NCBI GenBank assembly: GCA_903909605.1
Contig: CAIVWH010000030.1
Coordinates: forward strand, 39,091 to 103,090
DNA length: 64,000 nucleotides
Reading direction: 5' to 3'
From: an uncultured Micrococcales bacterium
GTDB lineage: Bacteria > Actinomycetota > Actinomycetes > Actinomycetales > Microbacteriaceae
Part shown: positions 1 to 10,194 of the stretch, one piece after another
Numbering within the stretch: the stretch's first letter is position 1
Layout: every line of letters starts with the position of its first letter
Translations under genes and position numbers: made by a program
The notes under the pieces: model-generated
Seen by the model: the letters and a program-made list of their open reading frames with translations, nothing else
Told to the model about the DNA's origin: nothing
Databases searched by the model: none

Positions 1-1351
1 CGCCCTGGCCGCCCATCACCGCGATCTCGGCAGTTGGCCAAGCGAGGTTGATGTCGGCGCCGAGCTGCTTCGAGCCCATCACGATGTATGCGCCTCCGTA
101 AGCCTTGCGGGTAATCACCGTGACCAGCGGAACTGTCGCCTCGGCATAGGCGTAGAGCAGCTTCGCGCCGCGCCGAATCACGCCAGCCCACTCCTGATCT
201 GTGCCTGGCAGGTAGCCCGGAACGTCAACCAAGGTCAGAATCGGAATCGAGAAGGCATCGCAGAAACGTACGAAACGAGCGGCCTTTTCGCCAGCCTCGA
301 TGTTCAGGGTGCCAGCCATCTGCTGTGGCTGGTTGGCGATGACGCCGACACTTCTGCCGTCGACTCGAGCAAAACCAATCAGGATGTTCGGGGCGAATAG
401 CGGCTGAACTTCAAGGAACTCGCCGCCGTCAACTATCGACTCGATGATGGTGTGCATGTCGTACGGCTGGTTCGGCGAGTCGGGGATGATCGCGTTCAGA
501 GCCTCGTCATCCATGGTGACTTCGAGGGCGCCAACCGGCTCGTAAATCTCAGATTCGCTGAGGTTGTTTGCCGGCAGGTAGGAAAGCAGAGTGCGCGCGT
601 AGTCAAGTGCGTCGTCCTCATCTGAGGCGAGGTAGTGGGCGACACCCGATGTGGTGTTGTGCGTGCGTGCACCGCCGAGCTCTTCCATGCCGACATCCTC
701 GCCGGTGACAGCCTTGATCACATCTGGGCCGGTCACGAACATGTTTGACGTCTTGTCGACCATGATGACGAAGTCGGTGAGTGCAGGTGAGTAAACCGCG
801 CCACCGGCAGCCGGGCCCATGATGATCGAAATCTGCGGGATCACACCCGATGCCATTGTGTTGCGCTTGAAGATTTCGCCGTACTTACCAAGGGCAATTA
901 CGCCCTCTTGGATGCGCGCGCCACCGGAGTCGAGCATTCCGATGAGCGGCACGCCGGTCGAGATTGCGAGGTCCATGACCTTGATGATTTTGTTTCCGGC
1001 TGCTTCACCGAGTGAGCCACCGAAGATGGTGAAGTCTTGCGAGAAGATTGCGACCTGGCGGCCGTTGATGGTGCCAACTCCTGTGACCACTGCGTCACCG
1101 TATGGGCGGTTCTTGTCCATGCCGAACGCGGTTGAGCGGTGACGCACGAATTCATCCAGCTCAACGAAAGAGTCTGGGTCAAGCAGCAACTCGATGCGCT
1201 CGCGTGCGGTTTTCTTGCCCTTGGCGTGCTGCTTCTCAACGGCTGCTTCGCCGCTGGCGTGCACCGCCTCGTGATAGCGGTTCTTGAAGTCCTGCAGTTT
1301 GCCGGCGGTGGTCAAAATGTCGTCGACCGGCTTCGGGGCGTCTTGCGTCAT
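1..1351 (-). CDS. accD: Acyl-CoA (propionyl/acetyl-CoA) carboxylase beta subunit, C-terminus truncated by window edge
   Basis: Minus-strand translation from ATG at 1351: [31 protein letters not shown]...[28 protein letters not shown]...[19 protein letters not shown]...[14 protein letters not shown]...[19 protein letters not shown]; classic carboxyltransferase motifs. Next to birA. Confidence 0.95.
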   Translation of the reverse strand, partial: MTQDAPKPVDDILTTAGKLQDFKNRYHEAVHASGEAAVEKQHAKGKKTARERIELLLDPDSFVELDEFVRHRSTAFGMDKNRPYGDAVVTGVGTINGRQVAIFSQDFTIFGGSLGEAAGNKIIKVMDLAISTGVPLIGMLDSGGARIQEGVIALGKYGEIFKRNTMASGVIPQISIIMGPAAGGAVYSPALTDFVIMVDKTSNMFVTGPDVIKAVTGEDVGMEELGGARTHNTTSGVAHYLASDEDDALDYARTLLSYLPANNLSESEIYEPVGALEVTMDDEALNAIIPDSPNQPYDMHTIIESIVDGGEFLEVQPLFAPNILIGFARVDGRSVGVIANQPQQMAGTLNIEAGEKAARFVRFCDAFSIPILTLVDVPGYLPGTDQEWAGVIRRGAKLLYAYAEATVPLVTVITRKAYGGAYIVMGSKQLGADINLAWPTAEIAVMGGQG

Positions 1352-1390
1352 AAAGGCAACTCTAAACCTTGATTTGGCTAGCCTTAGGGC

Positions 1391-2170
1391 ATGTCTCAAA
1401 GCCCCGAATTTGCTAGGTCCCAGGCGCTGACCCCTTGGTTCAGGCACGTCGAATCGACTGCCTCGACCAATCGCGACTTGCTCGAGGCGGCTAGCGACCT
1501 GTCGAACTGGGCGGTCATGGTCGCCGACCTGCAGACCGGCGGGCGAGGCCGTTCGGGGCGCACCTGGGATGCCCCTGCCGCCAGTTCCCTGTTGGCCTCG
1601 GTGCTTATTCGCCCGGTCGGCGTGGCAGTGACTCAGTTCGGCTGGCTGCCGCTGATTGCTGGGCTTTCGATGGTCGAGGCAATTTCAGGCGTAACCGGTT
1701 CGGTGCGAGCCGGAGTGAAATGGCCAAACGACGTGTTGATTCGCGATCACAAGGTCTGCGGAATCCTGAGCGAACTGCTGTCAGATGCATCCGGAGTTGT
1801 GGTCGGCAGCGGAGTCAACCTGTTTCAAACCCGAGAGCAGCTGCCTATCGAAACTGCAACCTCGCTCGCGCTCGAGGGGGTTGAGCTCGCCAGCGCCGAC
1901 GCACTCCTGCACCTTTATCTCGCAGCTTTGCAAAACAATGTGGCAGAGTTCGAGGCGCTTGGCGGCGAGCTCGACGGCAGCGATCTCTTAGCGCGCATCC
2001 GGGCCAATTGCGCGACCATTGGTCGCGACGTGCGCGTGGTTTTGCCAAACGCCCCCGACTTTCACGGAGTCGCCGATGACATCGACGCACTCGGCCGTCT
2101 CGTGGTGCGCGGGTCTAGCGAAAGGCTTGCCGTGTCAGCCGGCGACGTGGTTCACTTGCGACACAATTAG
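1391..2170 (+). CDS. birA: Biotin-[acetyl-CoA-carboxylase] ligase
   Basis: [14 protein letters not shown]..., [38 protein letters not shown] motifs of biotin protein ligase. Confidence 0.93.
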   Translation: MSQSPEFARSQALTPWFRHVESTASTNRDLLEAASDLSNWAVMVADLQTGGRGRSGRTWDAPAASSLLASVLIRPVGVAVTQFGWLPLIAGLSMVEAISGVTGSVRAGVKWPNDVLIRDHKVCGILSELLSDASGVVVGSGVNLFQTREQLPIETATSLALEGVELASADALLHLYLAALQNNVAEFEALGGELDGSDLLARIRANCATIGRDVRVVLPNAPDFHGVADDIDALGRLVVRGSSERLAVSAGDVVHLRHN

Positions 2171-2173
2171 ACG

Positions 2174-2623
2174 ATGAGTTTTTCAAACGTGAATCAGCCC
2201 ACCGAGATTTACCTCGGCCGGGTTCGCCATCGCGTGAGCACGCTCGCACTTCCGTTCGCGCTGCTCTTTTTTGCCGCCGGCATCGTCAGCTACTTCTCAA
2301 ATAAACGCTTCGAGGTTTGGCAGCTCAACATCGCCTACTCGGTGGCCCTGGCCATCGCTGTTCTCGGATGGCTCATCCCGGTGCTTCGTCACCTTGCCTT
2401 CTACATGGACCTCACCACAACTCGCTTGGTAATTCGTCGCGGGCTCTTCGGAGGTCAAACCGTGGAGCTTGCCTGGAGTCAGATCAGTGGAGTCGAGCAA
2501 CGTCGGGCAACCATCGTGCTGACCTCGCTGAAACTCAACGGACCACTTGAGCTGACCAAGGTCGCAGGCGCCAAGGCTCTTGCCACGCAGTTGCGCACAG
2601 CCGCTGCAGCTGGTCGGGCCTAG
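2174..2623 (+). CDS. Bacterial PH-domain (YdbS-like) membrane protein
   Basis: Two hydrophobic helices followed by TTTRLVIRRGLFGGQTVELAWSQISGVEQRRA; position between birA and purK as for Rv3278c in mycobacteria. Confidence 0.75.
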   Translation: MSFSNVNQPTEIYLGRVRHRVSTLALPFALLFFAAGIVSYFSNKRFEVWQLNIAYSVALAIAVLGWLIPVLRHLAFYMDLTTTRLVIRRGLFGGQTVELAWSQISGVEQRRATIVLTSLKLNGPLELTKVAGAKALATQLRTAAAAGRA

Positions 2624-2687
2624 TCAACAGGCGCGGCGCCCAGCAGCGCTTCGTGCTTCGTCAGCCGCCACCTGCGACAATAAAGAG

Positions 2688-3824
2688 ATGCAAATCCCAA
2701 GAATCGGCGTAATCGGCGGCGGCCAGCTCGCTCGCATGATGGTTCCGCCGGCTGTGGCCCTTGGCCTCGAGTTGCACGTTCTGGCCGAGACCGATGGCTC
2801 GTCTGCAGCCATCGCCGCAACTGCTGTGGGCGATTACAACCAATTCGAAGTGGTTCGAGACTTTGCCAAGACGGTCGACGTGATTACCTTCGACCACGAG
2901 CACGTTCCATTGACCATCCTCGAGCGCCTCGAAGCCGAGGGCTTCAGCGTGCAGCCACCGGCCAAGGCTCTTGCCTTTGCGCAGAACAAGCTGCACATGC
3001 GCGCCCGTCTGGCCCAACTCAACTTGCCAATGCCGGCTTGGCGCGAAATTCACACCGCTGCCCAACTCGATGAGTTCATCGCGCAGCACGGTGGCGTTGC
3101 GATTTTGAAAACTCCAATCGGCGGTTACGACGGCAAAGGTGTTCGCGTTATTCGTTCATCCGGCGACGCGGCTGATTGGTTTGAAAACATCGAGCGCCTT
3201 GGCGGGGCCCTGCTTGCCGAAGAGAAGGTCGCGTTCACCAGGGAGCTTGCTCAACTTTCAGCTCGCAATTCGAGCGGGGATTTCGCCACCTGGTCTCTCG
3301 TCGAGACTCGCCAAGAAAACGGAGTCTGCTCCGTTGTGATTTCGCCGGCACCAAACGCAAACCAGACAACTCTCGATCACGCCGCGCAGATTGCTCGAAC
3401 GATTAGCGAAGGCCTCGGTGTCACCGGCGTGCTGGCTGTCGAAATGTTTGAAACCTCGGATGGGCGACTGCTGATCAACGAGCTGGCAATGCGCCCGCAC
3501 AACTCTGGCCACTTCTCGATTGATGGTTCGGTCACCTCGCAGTTTGAACAGCACCTGCGGGCGGTTGCCAATCTGCCGCTCGGCGACACCTCCTCAACAG
3601 CTGCGGCTGCCGTCATGGTGAATCTGCTCGGGGTAGACGACAGCAACGATTTCGTCAGGCACTTCGATAAGGCGATGCGCGAGCATCCGAGTGCCAAGTT
3701 GCACACCTACGGCAAGACCGCCAGGAGCGGACGAAAGATGGGCCACGTCACCGTGCTTGATCAAACCTCAGCAGCTGCGCTCGATGTCGCGCAAGCCGCT
3801 GCCGAGGTTTTGCGACGCGGCTAG
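2688..3824 (+). CDS. purK: 5-(carboxyamino)imidazole ribonucleotide synthase
   Basis: MQIPRIGVIGGGQLARMM..., ATP-grasp motifs ILKTPIGGYDGKGVRV, EMFETSDGRLLINELAMRPHNSGHFSIDG. ORF track start at 2580 is upstream of the likely ATG at 2688. Confidence 0.95.
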   Translation: MQIPRIGVIGGGQLARMMVPPAVALGLELHVLAETDGSSAAIAATAVGDYNQFEVVRDFAKTVDVITFDHEHVPLTILERLEAEGFSVQPPAKALAFAQNKLHMRARLAQLNLPMPAWREIHTAAQLDEFIAQHGGVAILKTPIGGYDGKGVRVIRSSGDAADWFENIERLGGALLAEEKVAFTRELAQLSARNSSGDFATWSLVETRQENGVCSVVISPAPNANQTTLDHAAQIARTISEGLGVTGVLAVEMFETSDGRLLINELAMRPHNSGHFSIDGSVTSQFEQHLRAVANLPLGDTSSTAAAAVMVNLLGVDDSNDFVRHFDKAMREHPSAKLHTYGKTARSGRKMGHVTVLDQTSAAALDVAQAAAEVLRRG

Positions 3825-3856
3825 TTAAAATTAGGGGTCAGCGTTAGGAGCCCAAA

Positions 3857-4351
3857 ATGAATCAGCCACTGGTCGGCGTTGTCATGGGCTCAGATTCCGA
3901 TTGGTCGGTAATGGCCGATGCGGTTCAGGCGCTCAAAGATTTCGGCATCGAAGCAGAGGTAGAAGTGCTCTCGGCGCACCGCACCCCAGAGCGCATGATC
4001 GAGTGGGGCAAGGCTGCAGCCAGCCGGGGCCTGAAGATCATCATCGCCGGGGCCGGCGGGGCAGCGCACTTGCCTGGCATGCTTGCCTCAGTCACGACTC
4101 TTCCCGTCATCGGCGTTCCGGTTGCCCTCGCCAAGCTCGACGGCATGGATTCACTACTTTCAATCGTGCAGATGCCAGCGGGCATTCCGGTTGCGACGGT
4201 TTCCATCAACGGGGCGAAGAATGCCGGAATTCTTGCAGCTCGCATCCTTGGTGCATTCGATCACAAACTCTCGTCAATGCTCGACGCTTTCGGTGAATCG
4301 CTCAAGCAGCAGGTTGCCGAAAAGAATGCGAAGTTGAAATCGCAGCTGTAA
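3857..4351 (+). CDS. purE: 5-(carboxyamino)imidazole ribonucleotide mutase
   Basis: [14 protein letters not shown]...[11 protein letters not shown]...[17 protein letters not shown]. Confidence 0.96.
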   Translation: MNQPLVGVVMGSDSDWSVMADAVQALKDFGIEAEVEVLSAHRTPERMIEWGKAAASRGLKIIIAGAGGAAHLPGMLASVTTLPVIGVPVALAKLDGMDSLLSIVQMPAGIPVATVSINGAKNAGILAARILGAFDHKLSSMLDAFGESLKQQVAEKNAKLKSQL

Positions 4352-4437
4352 ATCGCAAGGTTCCGCGCAAGTTGCGAAACCAAACATCGGTCACACGCTC
4401 ACCTTTTAGAAACTTCGAGCGGGCCTCTGAACAAGAC

Positions 4438-5721
4438 ATGCGCAAGCGTGCTTGGTGGCTGGTGCTGCTCACCCTGCTCATCCCGGGCAGTGCGCAGTTG
4501 CTTGCGGGCAACCGAAAAGTTGCTCGAGTCGGCATCGTGGCGAGCCTCGGTTTTTATGCGCTGCTGCTGATTGGCGCAGCACTGGCTCTGCTCAACCGCG
4601 GTTGGCTGATCACCCTCGTGACCATTCCCGCAATCACCTATGCGCTAGCGGGGTTCCTGATTTCCTTTGCGATTTTGTTCGCACTGCTCGCACTTGACAC
4701 CTTGCGTTTGATGCGCCTGAATCACCTGATTCCGCGCGATCGCCTGATTGCCTTTATCGGCCTGGTGCTGGCAGGGGTGCTTGGCACCAGTGCCATCTCC
4801 TGGGCGGGCAACACCGCGGGAGTTTCTGCCGGGTTCATCGGCACGATTTTCAACCAGAGTGGCTTTACCGCTGCGGCCGATGGTCGCTACAACATCCTGC
4901 TTCTGGGTGGCGATTCGGGTAAGGACCGCTTCGGTCTTCGCCCCGACAGCATTGGTGTGCTGAGCATCGATGCCGCCACCGGCAAATCGGTGCTCGTCAG
5001 TGTTCCGCGAAACATGCAGCACGTTTCATTCGTCGCCGGATCGCCAATGCTTAAGGTTTACCCGAACGGCTGGAACTGCGGCGAAGTTTGTCTGGTCAAT
5101 GCAATCTATAAAGATGTAACCGACAACCACTCCGACCTTTACCCGGATGCCGTGAAGCACGGATCCACCCCGGGGGTCGAAGCCACCCGCGACGCGGTCG
5201 AGTGGGTGACCGGCCTGAAGATTCAGTCATACGTGTTGATCGACATGGCGGCCTTCTCATCGCTGATCAACTCGCTCGGCGGCATCAACATCGACGTGAA
5301 AGAGCGCCTGCCGATTGGTGGTCAGCTCGACGATGGCTCGGATGCCTATGGCTGGATTGAAATCGGTCAGCAAAAACTCGATGGCTTCCACGCCCTCTGG
5401 TATGCCCGTTCACGCCACACCCACACCGACTACGACCGCATGGCCCGCCAGCGTGAGGTTGAAAACGCCATCCTCGCTCAGATGGATCCGGTAACGGTGC
5501 TGACTCACTTCCAGTCAATCGCCAAGGCTGGTCAGCAGTTGGTCAAGACCGACATCCCGAGTGGAATGCTCGGCACCTATGTTGACCTGGCCATGAAGGC
5601 TAAGAAATTCGGCATCGCGGCCCTACCGCTGACCCCGCCAATGGTTAACGAGATTCATCCCGACTTCCCGATGATTCGCCAGCAGGTCAAGCAGGCGCTG
5701 ATCAAGGCCTCGGGCAACTAG
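4438..5721 (+). CDS. LytR-CpsA-Psr (LCP) family cell-wall glycopolymer ligase
   Basis: N-terminal TM segments, then YNILLLGGDSGKDRFGLRPDSIGVLSIDAATGKSVLVSVPRNMQ... and DGFHALWYARSRHTHTDYDRMARQREV (LCP motifs). The TTG at 4372 is an alternative start. Confidence 0.9.
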   Translation: MRKRAWWLVLLTLLIPGSAQLLAGNRKVARVGIVASLGFYALLLIGAALALLNRGWLITLVTIPAITYALAGFLISFAILFALLALDTLRLMRLNHLIPRDRLIAFIGLVLAGVLGTSAISWAGNTAGVSAGFIGTIFNQSGFTAAADGRYNILLLGGDSGKDRFGLRPDSIGVLSIDAATGKSVLVSVPRNMQHVSFVAGSPMLKVYPNGWNCGEVCLVNAIYKDVTDNHSDLYPDAVKHGSTPGVEATRDAVEWVTGLKIQSYVLIDMAAFSSLINSLGGINIDVKERLPIGGQLDDGSDAYGWIEIGQQKLDGFHALWYARSRHTHTDYDRMARQREVENAILAQMDPVTVLTHFQSIAKAGQQLVKTDIPSGMLGTYVDLAMKAKKFGIAALPLTPPMVNEIHPDFPMIRQQVKQALIKASGN

Positions 5722-5761
5722 CCCTCGATAAACTTTGTTTCAGCCGAACTAAGGAGGCCTA

Positions 5762-6610
5762 ATGTCCGTTGCCGAGTACGCGGCAAAGCACGGCCTCAAA
5801 CGCGTCGGTGCTCGCGAGCCATTCTTTAGCTACCTCAAGCACGCTTGGCTGCGCCGCGACTTTGCCTACACAATGGCTCAATTCACCAACCAGGCAAGCA
5901 TGGCTGGCAATCGCCTCGGTCGCTGGTGGCTCATCCTGCAGCCGGCCATCCAGGCTGGCGTTTACGGCCTGATTTTTGGAGTGCTGCTTGGCAGCTCTCG
6001 CCCGCACAACTTCGTACCATTTCTCTTCACCGGAGTCTTCCTGTTTGCGTTTATGCAGAGCGCCTTCCAGCAGGGAGCATCTTCGATCACCGGCAACTTT
6101 GGTTTGGTTCGCTCGCTTAGTTTCCCGCGCATCCTGTTGCCGGCAAACTCGACCATTCAACAAATCTTCGCCCTGATGCCGCAGCTTGGCCTATTGGTTG
6201 TCACGCTCTTGCTCACCGGTCAGCAGATCTCCTGGAGCTGGTTGCTGCTGGTTCCAATCGTTGCGTTGATGATCATTTTCGGTTTCGGTGTAGCCGCTCT
6301 CTCGGCCAGACTCACGGTTCAGATCCAAGACTTGAGCAAGCTCATCCCGTTTATCACTCGAATCATGTTTTACGTGAGTGGCATTTTCTTCAGCCCAGCC
6401 CGAGTGCTTGGTCACTACCCGGTTGCCCTGAAGATTGCAGAGCTCAACCCGGTTTACGTTTACATCTCGTTGGCGCGCGGAGTGACAATCTCGGGTTACA
6501 GCGCATCGCTGCAGGATTGGGTTGCCGGCATCGTCTGGGCTCTCGTGGCACTGATTTCTGGCACCTGGTTCTTCTGGAGAGCGGAGGAGCGCTATGGCCG
6601 CGAAATCTAA
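5762..6610 (+). CDS. Polysaccharide/teichoic acid ABC transporter permease (Wzm/TagG-like)
   Basis: AAGGAGG RBS then MSVAEYAAKHGLKRV...ABC2-type membrane topology (GRWWLILQPAIQAGVYGLIFG...NFGLVRSLSFPRILLP); overlaps downstream ATPase. Confidence 0.88.
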   Translation: MSVAEYAAKHGLKRVGAREPFFSYLKHAWLRRDFAYTMAQFTNQASMAGNRLGRWWLILQPAIQAGVYGLIFGVLLGSSRPHNFVPFLFTGVFLFAFMQSAFQQGASSITGNFGLVRSLSFPRILLPANSTIQQIFALMPQLGLLVVTLLLTGQQISWSWLLLVPIVALMIIFGFGVAALSARLTVQIQDLSKLIPFITRIMFYVSGIFFSPARVLGHYPVALKIAELNPVYVYISLARGVTISGYSASLQDWVAGIVWALVALISGTWFFWRAEERYGREI

Positions 6611-7376
6611 GCCAAAGCTCGAAGATCGCAAACCGGTTGTCATCGTCGACGACGTGCACGTGGTCTATAAGGTTCTTGCAAGCGGAAAGCGAGCCAGTCG
6701 CGCAAATGCTGGCGGCGGCATGTTTTCGCGCGGCCTGAAGCTGCGTGAGGTTCACGCCGTAAAGGGTGTCTCGTTCACCATCTACGAAGGCGACTCGGTC
6801 GGCATCATCGGCACAAACGGTTCGGGCAAGTCCTCGCTGATGACCGCAATTGCCGGGGTCAACCCAATCGAAAAGGGCGCAATCTACGCCTCGGCGCGAC
6901 CGATGCTGCTGGGCGTTGGGGCTGTGCTCATCCCTGCTATTTCGGGCCTGAAAAACATTTTGCTCGGCGGTTTGGCGATGGGCTACAGCCGCAAGGAGAT
7001 CAACGCTTCGGCCAAGGCCATCACCGATTTCGCCGGCCTGGAGGAGTTCATCGACCTACCGATGAAGGCCTACTCGAGCGGAATGTCGGCCCGGTTGCGC
7101 TTTGCTATTGCTGCCTCGCGCGATCACGACATCCTGATCATCGATGAAGCGCTATCTGTGGGCGACCAGCAGTTCCGCAATCGCAGCGAGGCCCGAATGC
7201 GCGAGATGCGCGACAACGCCGGAACCGTGTTCCTGGTTTCGCACTCGATGAAGTCGATCATCGACACCTGCACTCGCTGCATCTGGATCGAGAAGGGCGA
7301 ATTAATCATGGATGGCACGCCCAAGGAAGTCGTCAAGGCGTACAACAAGTTCGTTGGTTCAACCACCGTCGACTAA
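6594..7376 (+). CDS. Polysaccharide/teichoic acid ABC transporter ATP-binding protein (Wzt/TagH-like)
   Basis: Walker A GTNGSGKSSLM, signature YSSGMSARLRFAIAA, Walker B DILIIDEALSVGD. Confidence 0.92.
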   Translation: MAAKSKPKLEDRKPVVIVDDVHVVYKVLASGKRASRANAGGGMFSRGLKLREVHAVKGVSFTIYEGDSVGIIGTNGSGKSSLMTAIAGVNPIEKGAIYASARPMLLGVGAVLIPAISGLKNILLGGLAMGYSRKEINASAKAITDFAGLEEFIDLPMKAYSSGMSARLRFAIAASRDHDILIIDEALSVGDQQFRNRSEARMREMRDNAGTVFLVSHSMKSIIDTCTRCIWIEKGELIMDGTPKEVVKAYNKFVGSTTVD

Positions 7377-7390
7377 AGACGGCCAAACTC

Positions 7391-8461
7391 ATGGCAGTAA
7401 AAGCAACCGGCATCAAGGCCAAGAAGTTCACACCAGCGGTGAGCGTGGTGATGCCCGTGCTCAACGAAGCGAACCATCTAGCCGCTGCGGTCGATGCGAT
7501 TTTGGCGCAGGAATATTCCGGCGGACTCGAGCTTCTGCTGGTGCTCGGTCCGTCTACCGACTCGACATCAGCGGTCGCCGCGAAGATTGCGAAGTCAGAC
7601 AAGCGAGTTCGGTTAATCGATAACCCGCGCGGGCTCACTACCGTTGGCATGAACCTTGGCGTCAAGACGGCAAAGCACACGGTGATTGTGCGCATCGATG
7701 CCCACAGTGAGCCAACCCCCGGCTACCTTCAGCGCGGGGTCGAGATACTTTTCGAGCAGGGCGCGGCTCTCGTCGGCGGCATCATGGATGCGCGGGGCAA
7801 GAGTGCATTCCAGAGCGCCGTGGCTTTCGCATATAAGTCGCGTTTCGGCATCGGTGGTGGTGCCTATCACCTAGGTGGCGATGCCGGCGAGGCCGAAAGC
7901 GCATACCTCGGCATCTTTCAGCGCAAGTTTTTCGAAGCTGTTGGTGGCTATGACGAGTCAATCGTTCGCGGCGAGGATTGGGATCTCGCGCAGCGAATCA
8001 AGGCCGCCGGTGGCAAGGTTTGGTTTTCGCCAGAGCTTCGAGTGATCTACTGGCCGCGTGGTCGGGTCAGCAAACTGGTTCGCCAGTTTTACTCCACCGG
8101 AGTTTGGCGCGGCGATTTGACCCGTCGTGACCCGGCTCGCGCATCGCGTCGTTACTTCGTTCCGCCGGTCGCAGTGGTCGCCATCTCATTCGGCCTTGTG
8201 CTCTTGGCCCTTGGCCTGACAGTCGGCGTGATTCCGGCAACGGCATACCTGTCGGTGGTCGCTCTTGTTGCCGCCACCGCCCAGGGCCTGACGCTCAAAG
8301 GCAGGGCGGCCCTGGTCGTCGCGCTGGTCACCATGCACATGAGCTGGGGCTGGGGTTTTCTGGTTGGCTATGCCCGCGGTGCTCGCGGCACTGTCGATCG
8401 CAGCCGAGTCACCGGCAAGGTTTCTAACCGGGATGCACAAAATCAAAGGTCGAAAAAGTGA
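7391..8461 (+). CDS. Family 2 glycosyltransferase with C-terminal TM helices (ExoA-like)
   Basis: AVSVVMPVLNEANHLAAAVDAILAQEYSG...RIDAHSEPTPGYL...RGEDWDLAQRIKAAGGKVWFSPELRVIYWPRG. Confidence 0.88.
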   Translation: MAVKATGIKAKKFTPAVSVVMPVLNEANHLAAAVDAILAQEYSGGLELLLVLGPSTDSTSAVAAKIAKSDKRVRLIDNPRGLTTVGMNLGVKTAKHTVIVRIDAHSEPTPGYLQRGVEILFEQGAALVGGIMDARGKSAFQSAVAFAYKSRFGIGGGAYHLGGDAGEAESAYLGIFQRKFFEAVGGYDESIVRGEDWDLAQRIKAAGGKVWFSPELRVIYWPRGRVSKLVRQFYSTGVWRGDLTRRDPARASRRYFVPPVAVVAISFGLVLLALGLTVGVIPATAYLSVVALVAATAQGLTLKGRAALVVALVTMHMSWGWGFLVGYARGARGTVDRSRVTGKVSNRDAQNQRSKK

Positions 8462-9630
8462 GCCTGCTTGCGCGCCTGAGCGCTTACTCGCCGCGTCGGG
8501 TGCTCGGTGCGCTGAACCGTCGTCGCTCTGACCTGCGACGCAAGCTGCAGTACAAGCCGGGCAGACTGCCGCTTCGCGATGCCGTGCTTTTCGAATCTTT
8601 TGAGGGCAGGGTAGTGGGCGATAGCCCGCTGGATATCTTCCGCGAACTTCAGGCAACTCGAAACGACCTTGAATTCATCTGGACCACCGGGCCAAACACC
8701 GTGGCGCCACTTGGATCTCGAGCGGTTCGGCACGGTTCGCGCGAGTGGCTTGAAGCCCTAGCCACAAGCAGATACCTGGTCAATAACAACACCTTCCCCT
8801 GGTATTTCCGAAAGGCTGCCGGGCAGACCTACCTGCAAACCTGGCACGGCACTCCGCTAAAGCGGCTCGGTCGCGACATCGTGAACGGTTCAGTGACCAA
8901 GAGCTATCTCGCCCTGATGGATCGTGAGGTCAGCTTTTGGGACTATCTGGTTTCGCCATCCAAGTTCTTCACCGATTCATTTATCGGAGCATTCGGTTAT
9001 CGAGGCAAAGTTCTCGAAACCGGTTATCCGCGAAACGATCGCCTCAGCACCTCAGCCGACATCGCCCGAAACGAAATTCGCCGCAAACTCGGTGTGCACG
9101 ATCAGAGCACGATGCTGGTTCTCTATGCTCCAACCTGGCGCAACTACGAACGAAACGCGGTTGGCAGCTGGCGCTCGGTCAACTATCTGCAGGCAGACAC
9201 CGAGTTGCCGGCCGGCTACCGCTTGGTGTTCCGCGGTCACACCAACACGCACTCGACGCACCGCACAATTGCATCTGCGATTGACGCAACCCACTACCCG
9301 GATATGACCGAACTCTATTTGGCCTGTGACGTATTGGTCACCGACTATTCGTCGATGATGTTCGATTACTCGATCACCGGAAAGCCAATGCTGTTCCTAG
9401 CGCCAGATCTCGAACGCTACAAAAACGAGCAGGGCTTCTATTTTGATTTCGAAGCCGAAGCGCCGGGGCCAATCTTGAAAGATGCTGCCGAGGTCATCCG
9501 TGCGCTAGAGAGAATCGATCAGGTTTCGCTCGACTATCAGTCGCGCTATCTTGCTTGGCAAAAGCGTTTCAATTCGCTCGAGGATGGCTCTGCCGCGAAA
9601 CGTGTGGTCGCTGAGGTCTTCGGTAACTAG
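8458..9630 (+). CDS. CDP-glycerol:poly(glycerophosphate) glycerophosphotransferase family (TagF/TagB-like)
   Basis: YLQTWHGTPLKRLGRDI...VLYAPTWR...VFRGHTNTHS...CDVLVTDYSSMMFDYSITGKPMLFLAPDLERYKNEQGFYFDFE; GTG start overlapping upstream stop. Confidence 0.92.
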   Translation: MSLLARLSAYSPRRVLGALNRRRSDLRRKLQYKPGRLPLRDAVLFESFEGRVVGDSPLDIFRELQATRNDLEFIWTTGPNTVAPLGSRAVRHGSREWLEALATSRYLVNNNTFPWYFRKAAGQTYLQTWHGTPLKRLGRDIVNGSVTKSYLALMDREVSFWDYLVSPSKFFTDSFIGAFGYRGKVLETGYPRNDRLSTSADIARNEIRRKLGVHDQSTMLVLYAPTWRNYERNAVGSWRSVNYLQADTELPAGYRLVFRGHTNTHSTHRTIASAIDATHYPDMTELYLACDVLVTDYSSMMFDYSITGKPMLFLAPDLERYKNEQGFYFDFEAEAPGPILKDAAEVIRALERIDQVSLDYQSRYLAWQKRFNSLEDGSAAKRVVAEVFGN

Positions 9631-9710
9631 GGCGCAGACATCTCTCAGGCTCAAATAAAGGGCTGTGGAGAGCCCCAAAGTTAGGCTTAAAGCAACTTTC
9701 GGAGGCAGAA

Positions 9711-10187
9711 ATGAAGAAATTCGCACTCATCCTGGCCGCTGCGGCCATCACCACAGCGCTGTCGGGTTGCTCGCTCCTGTATCCAAATTGGGGCACCACT
9801 CAAAACCCGGGCACTTCAGCCTCGGCAAACCCATCTAGCAGCAGCCAGCCGAGTTCTTCAGCCAGCTCGACTCCGGCCAACACCAAGCGAGCTGCCAAGG
9901 TGGTAATCGACAGCCAGAGCATCGACCCAGCCACCGGCATTCTTGAGGTTTGGGCCGAGGCCACTAACTTCAACGAGGATGGCGGGCTCTGCACACTCAC
10001 TGTTCAATACGGCACCAGTTCAAAGACCGTCACCGCCAAGGCCTCGGCGAATGTGACCACCACCCAGTGCTACGCCCTCGACTTCAACACGGTTGGTCTG
10101 CCGAAGGGCACAGCCCTCATCACGGTCACCTATGACTCGGCAAACTTCTCGGGTGTCTCGGCTAGTCAATCAATCGTGATCAACTAG
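9711..10187 (+). CDS. Predicted lipoprotein, Ser-rich linker, unknown function
   Basis: Signal with lipobox: [27 protein letters not shown]; low-complexity Ser/Pro linker then a beta-rich domain. Confidence 0.7.
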   Translation: MKKFALILAAAAITTALSGCSLLYPNWGTTQNPGTSASANPSSSSQPSSSASSTPANTKRAAKVVIDSQSIDPATGILEVWAEATNFNEDGGLCTLTVQYGTSSKTVTAKASANVTTTQCYALDFNTVGLPKGTALITVTYDSANFSGVSASQSIVIN

Positions 10188-10194
10188 CCACTGC

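Noticed and set aside
9660-9676. GGGCT-GTGGAG-AGCCC hairpin as intrinsic terminator
   Set aside because: Short stem and no T-run; may be only a chance inverted repeat.
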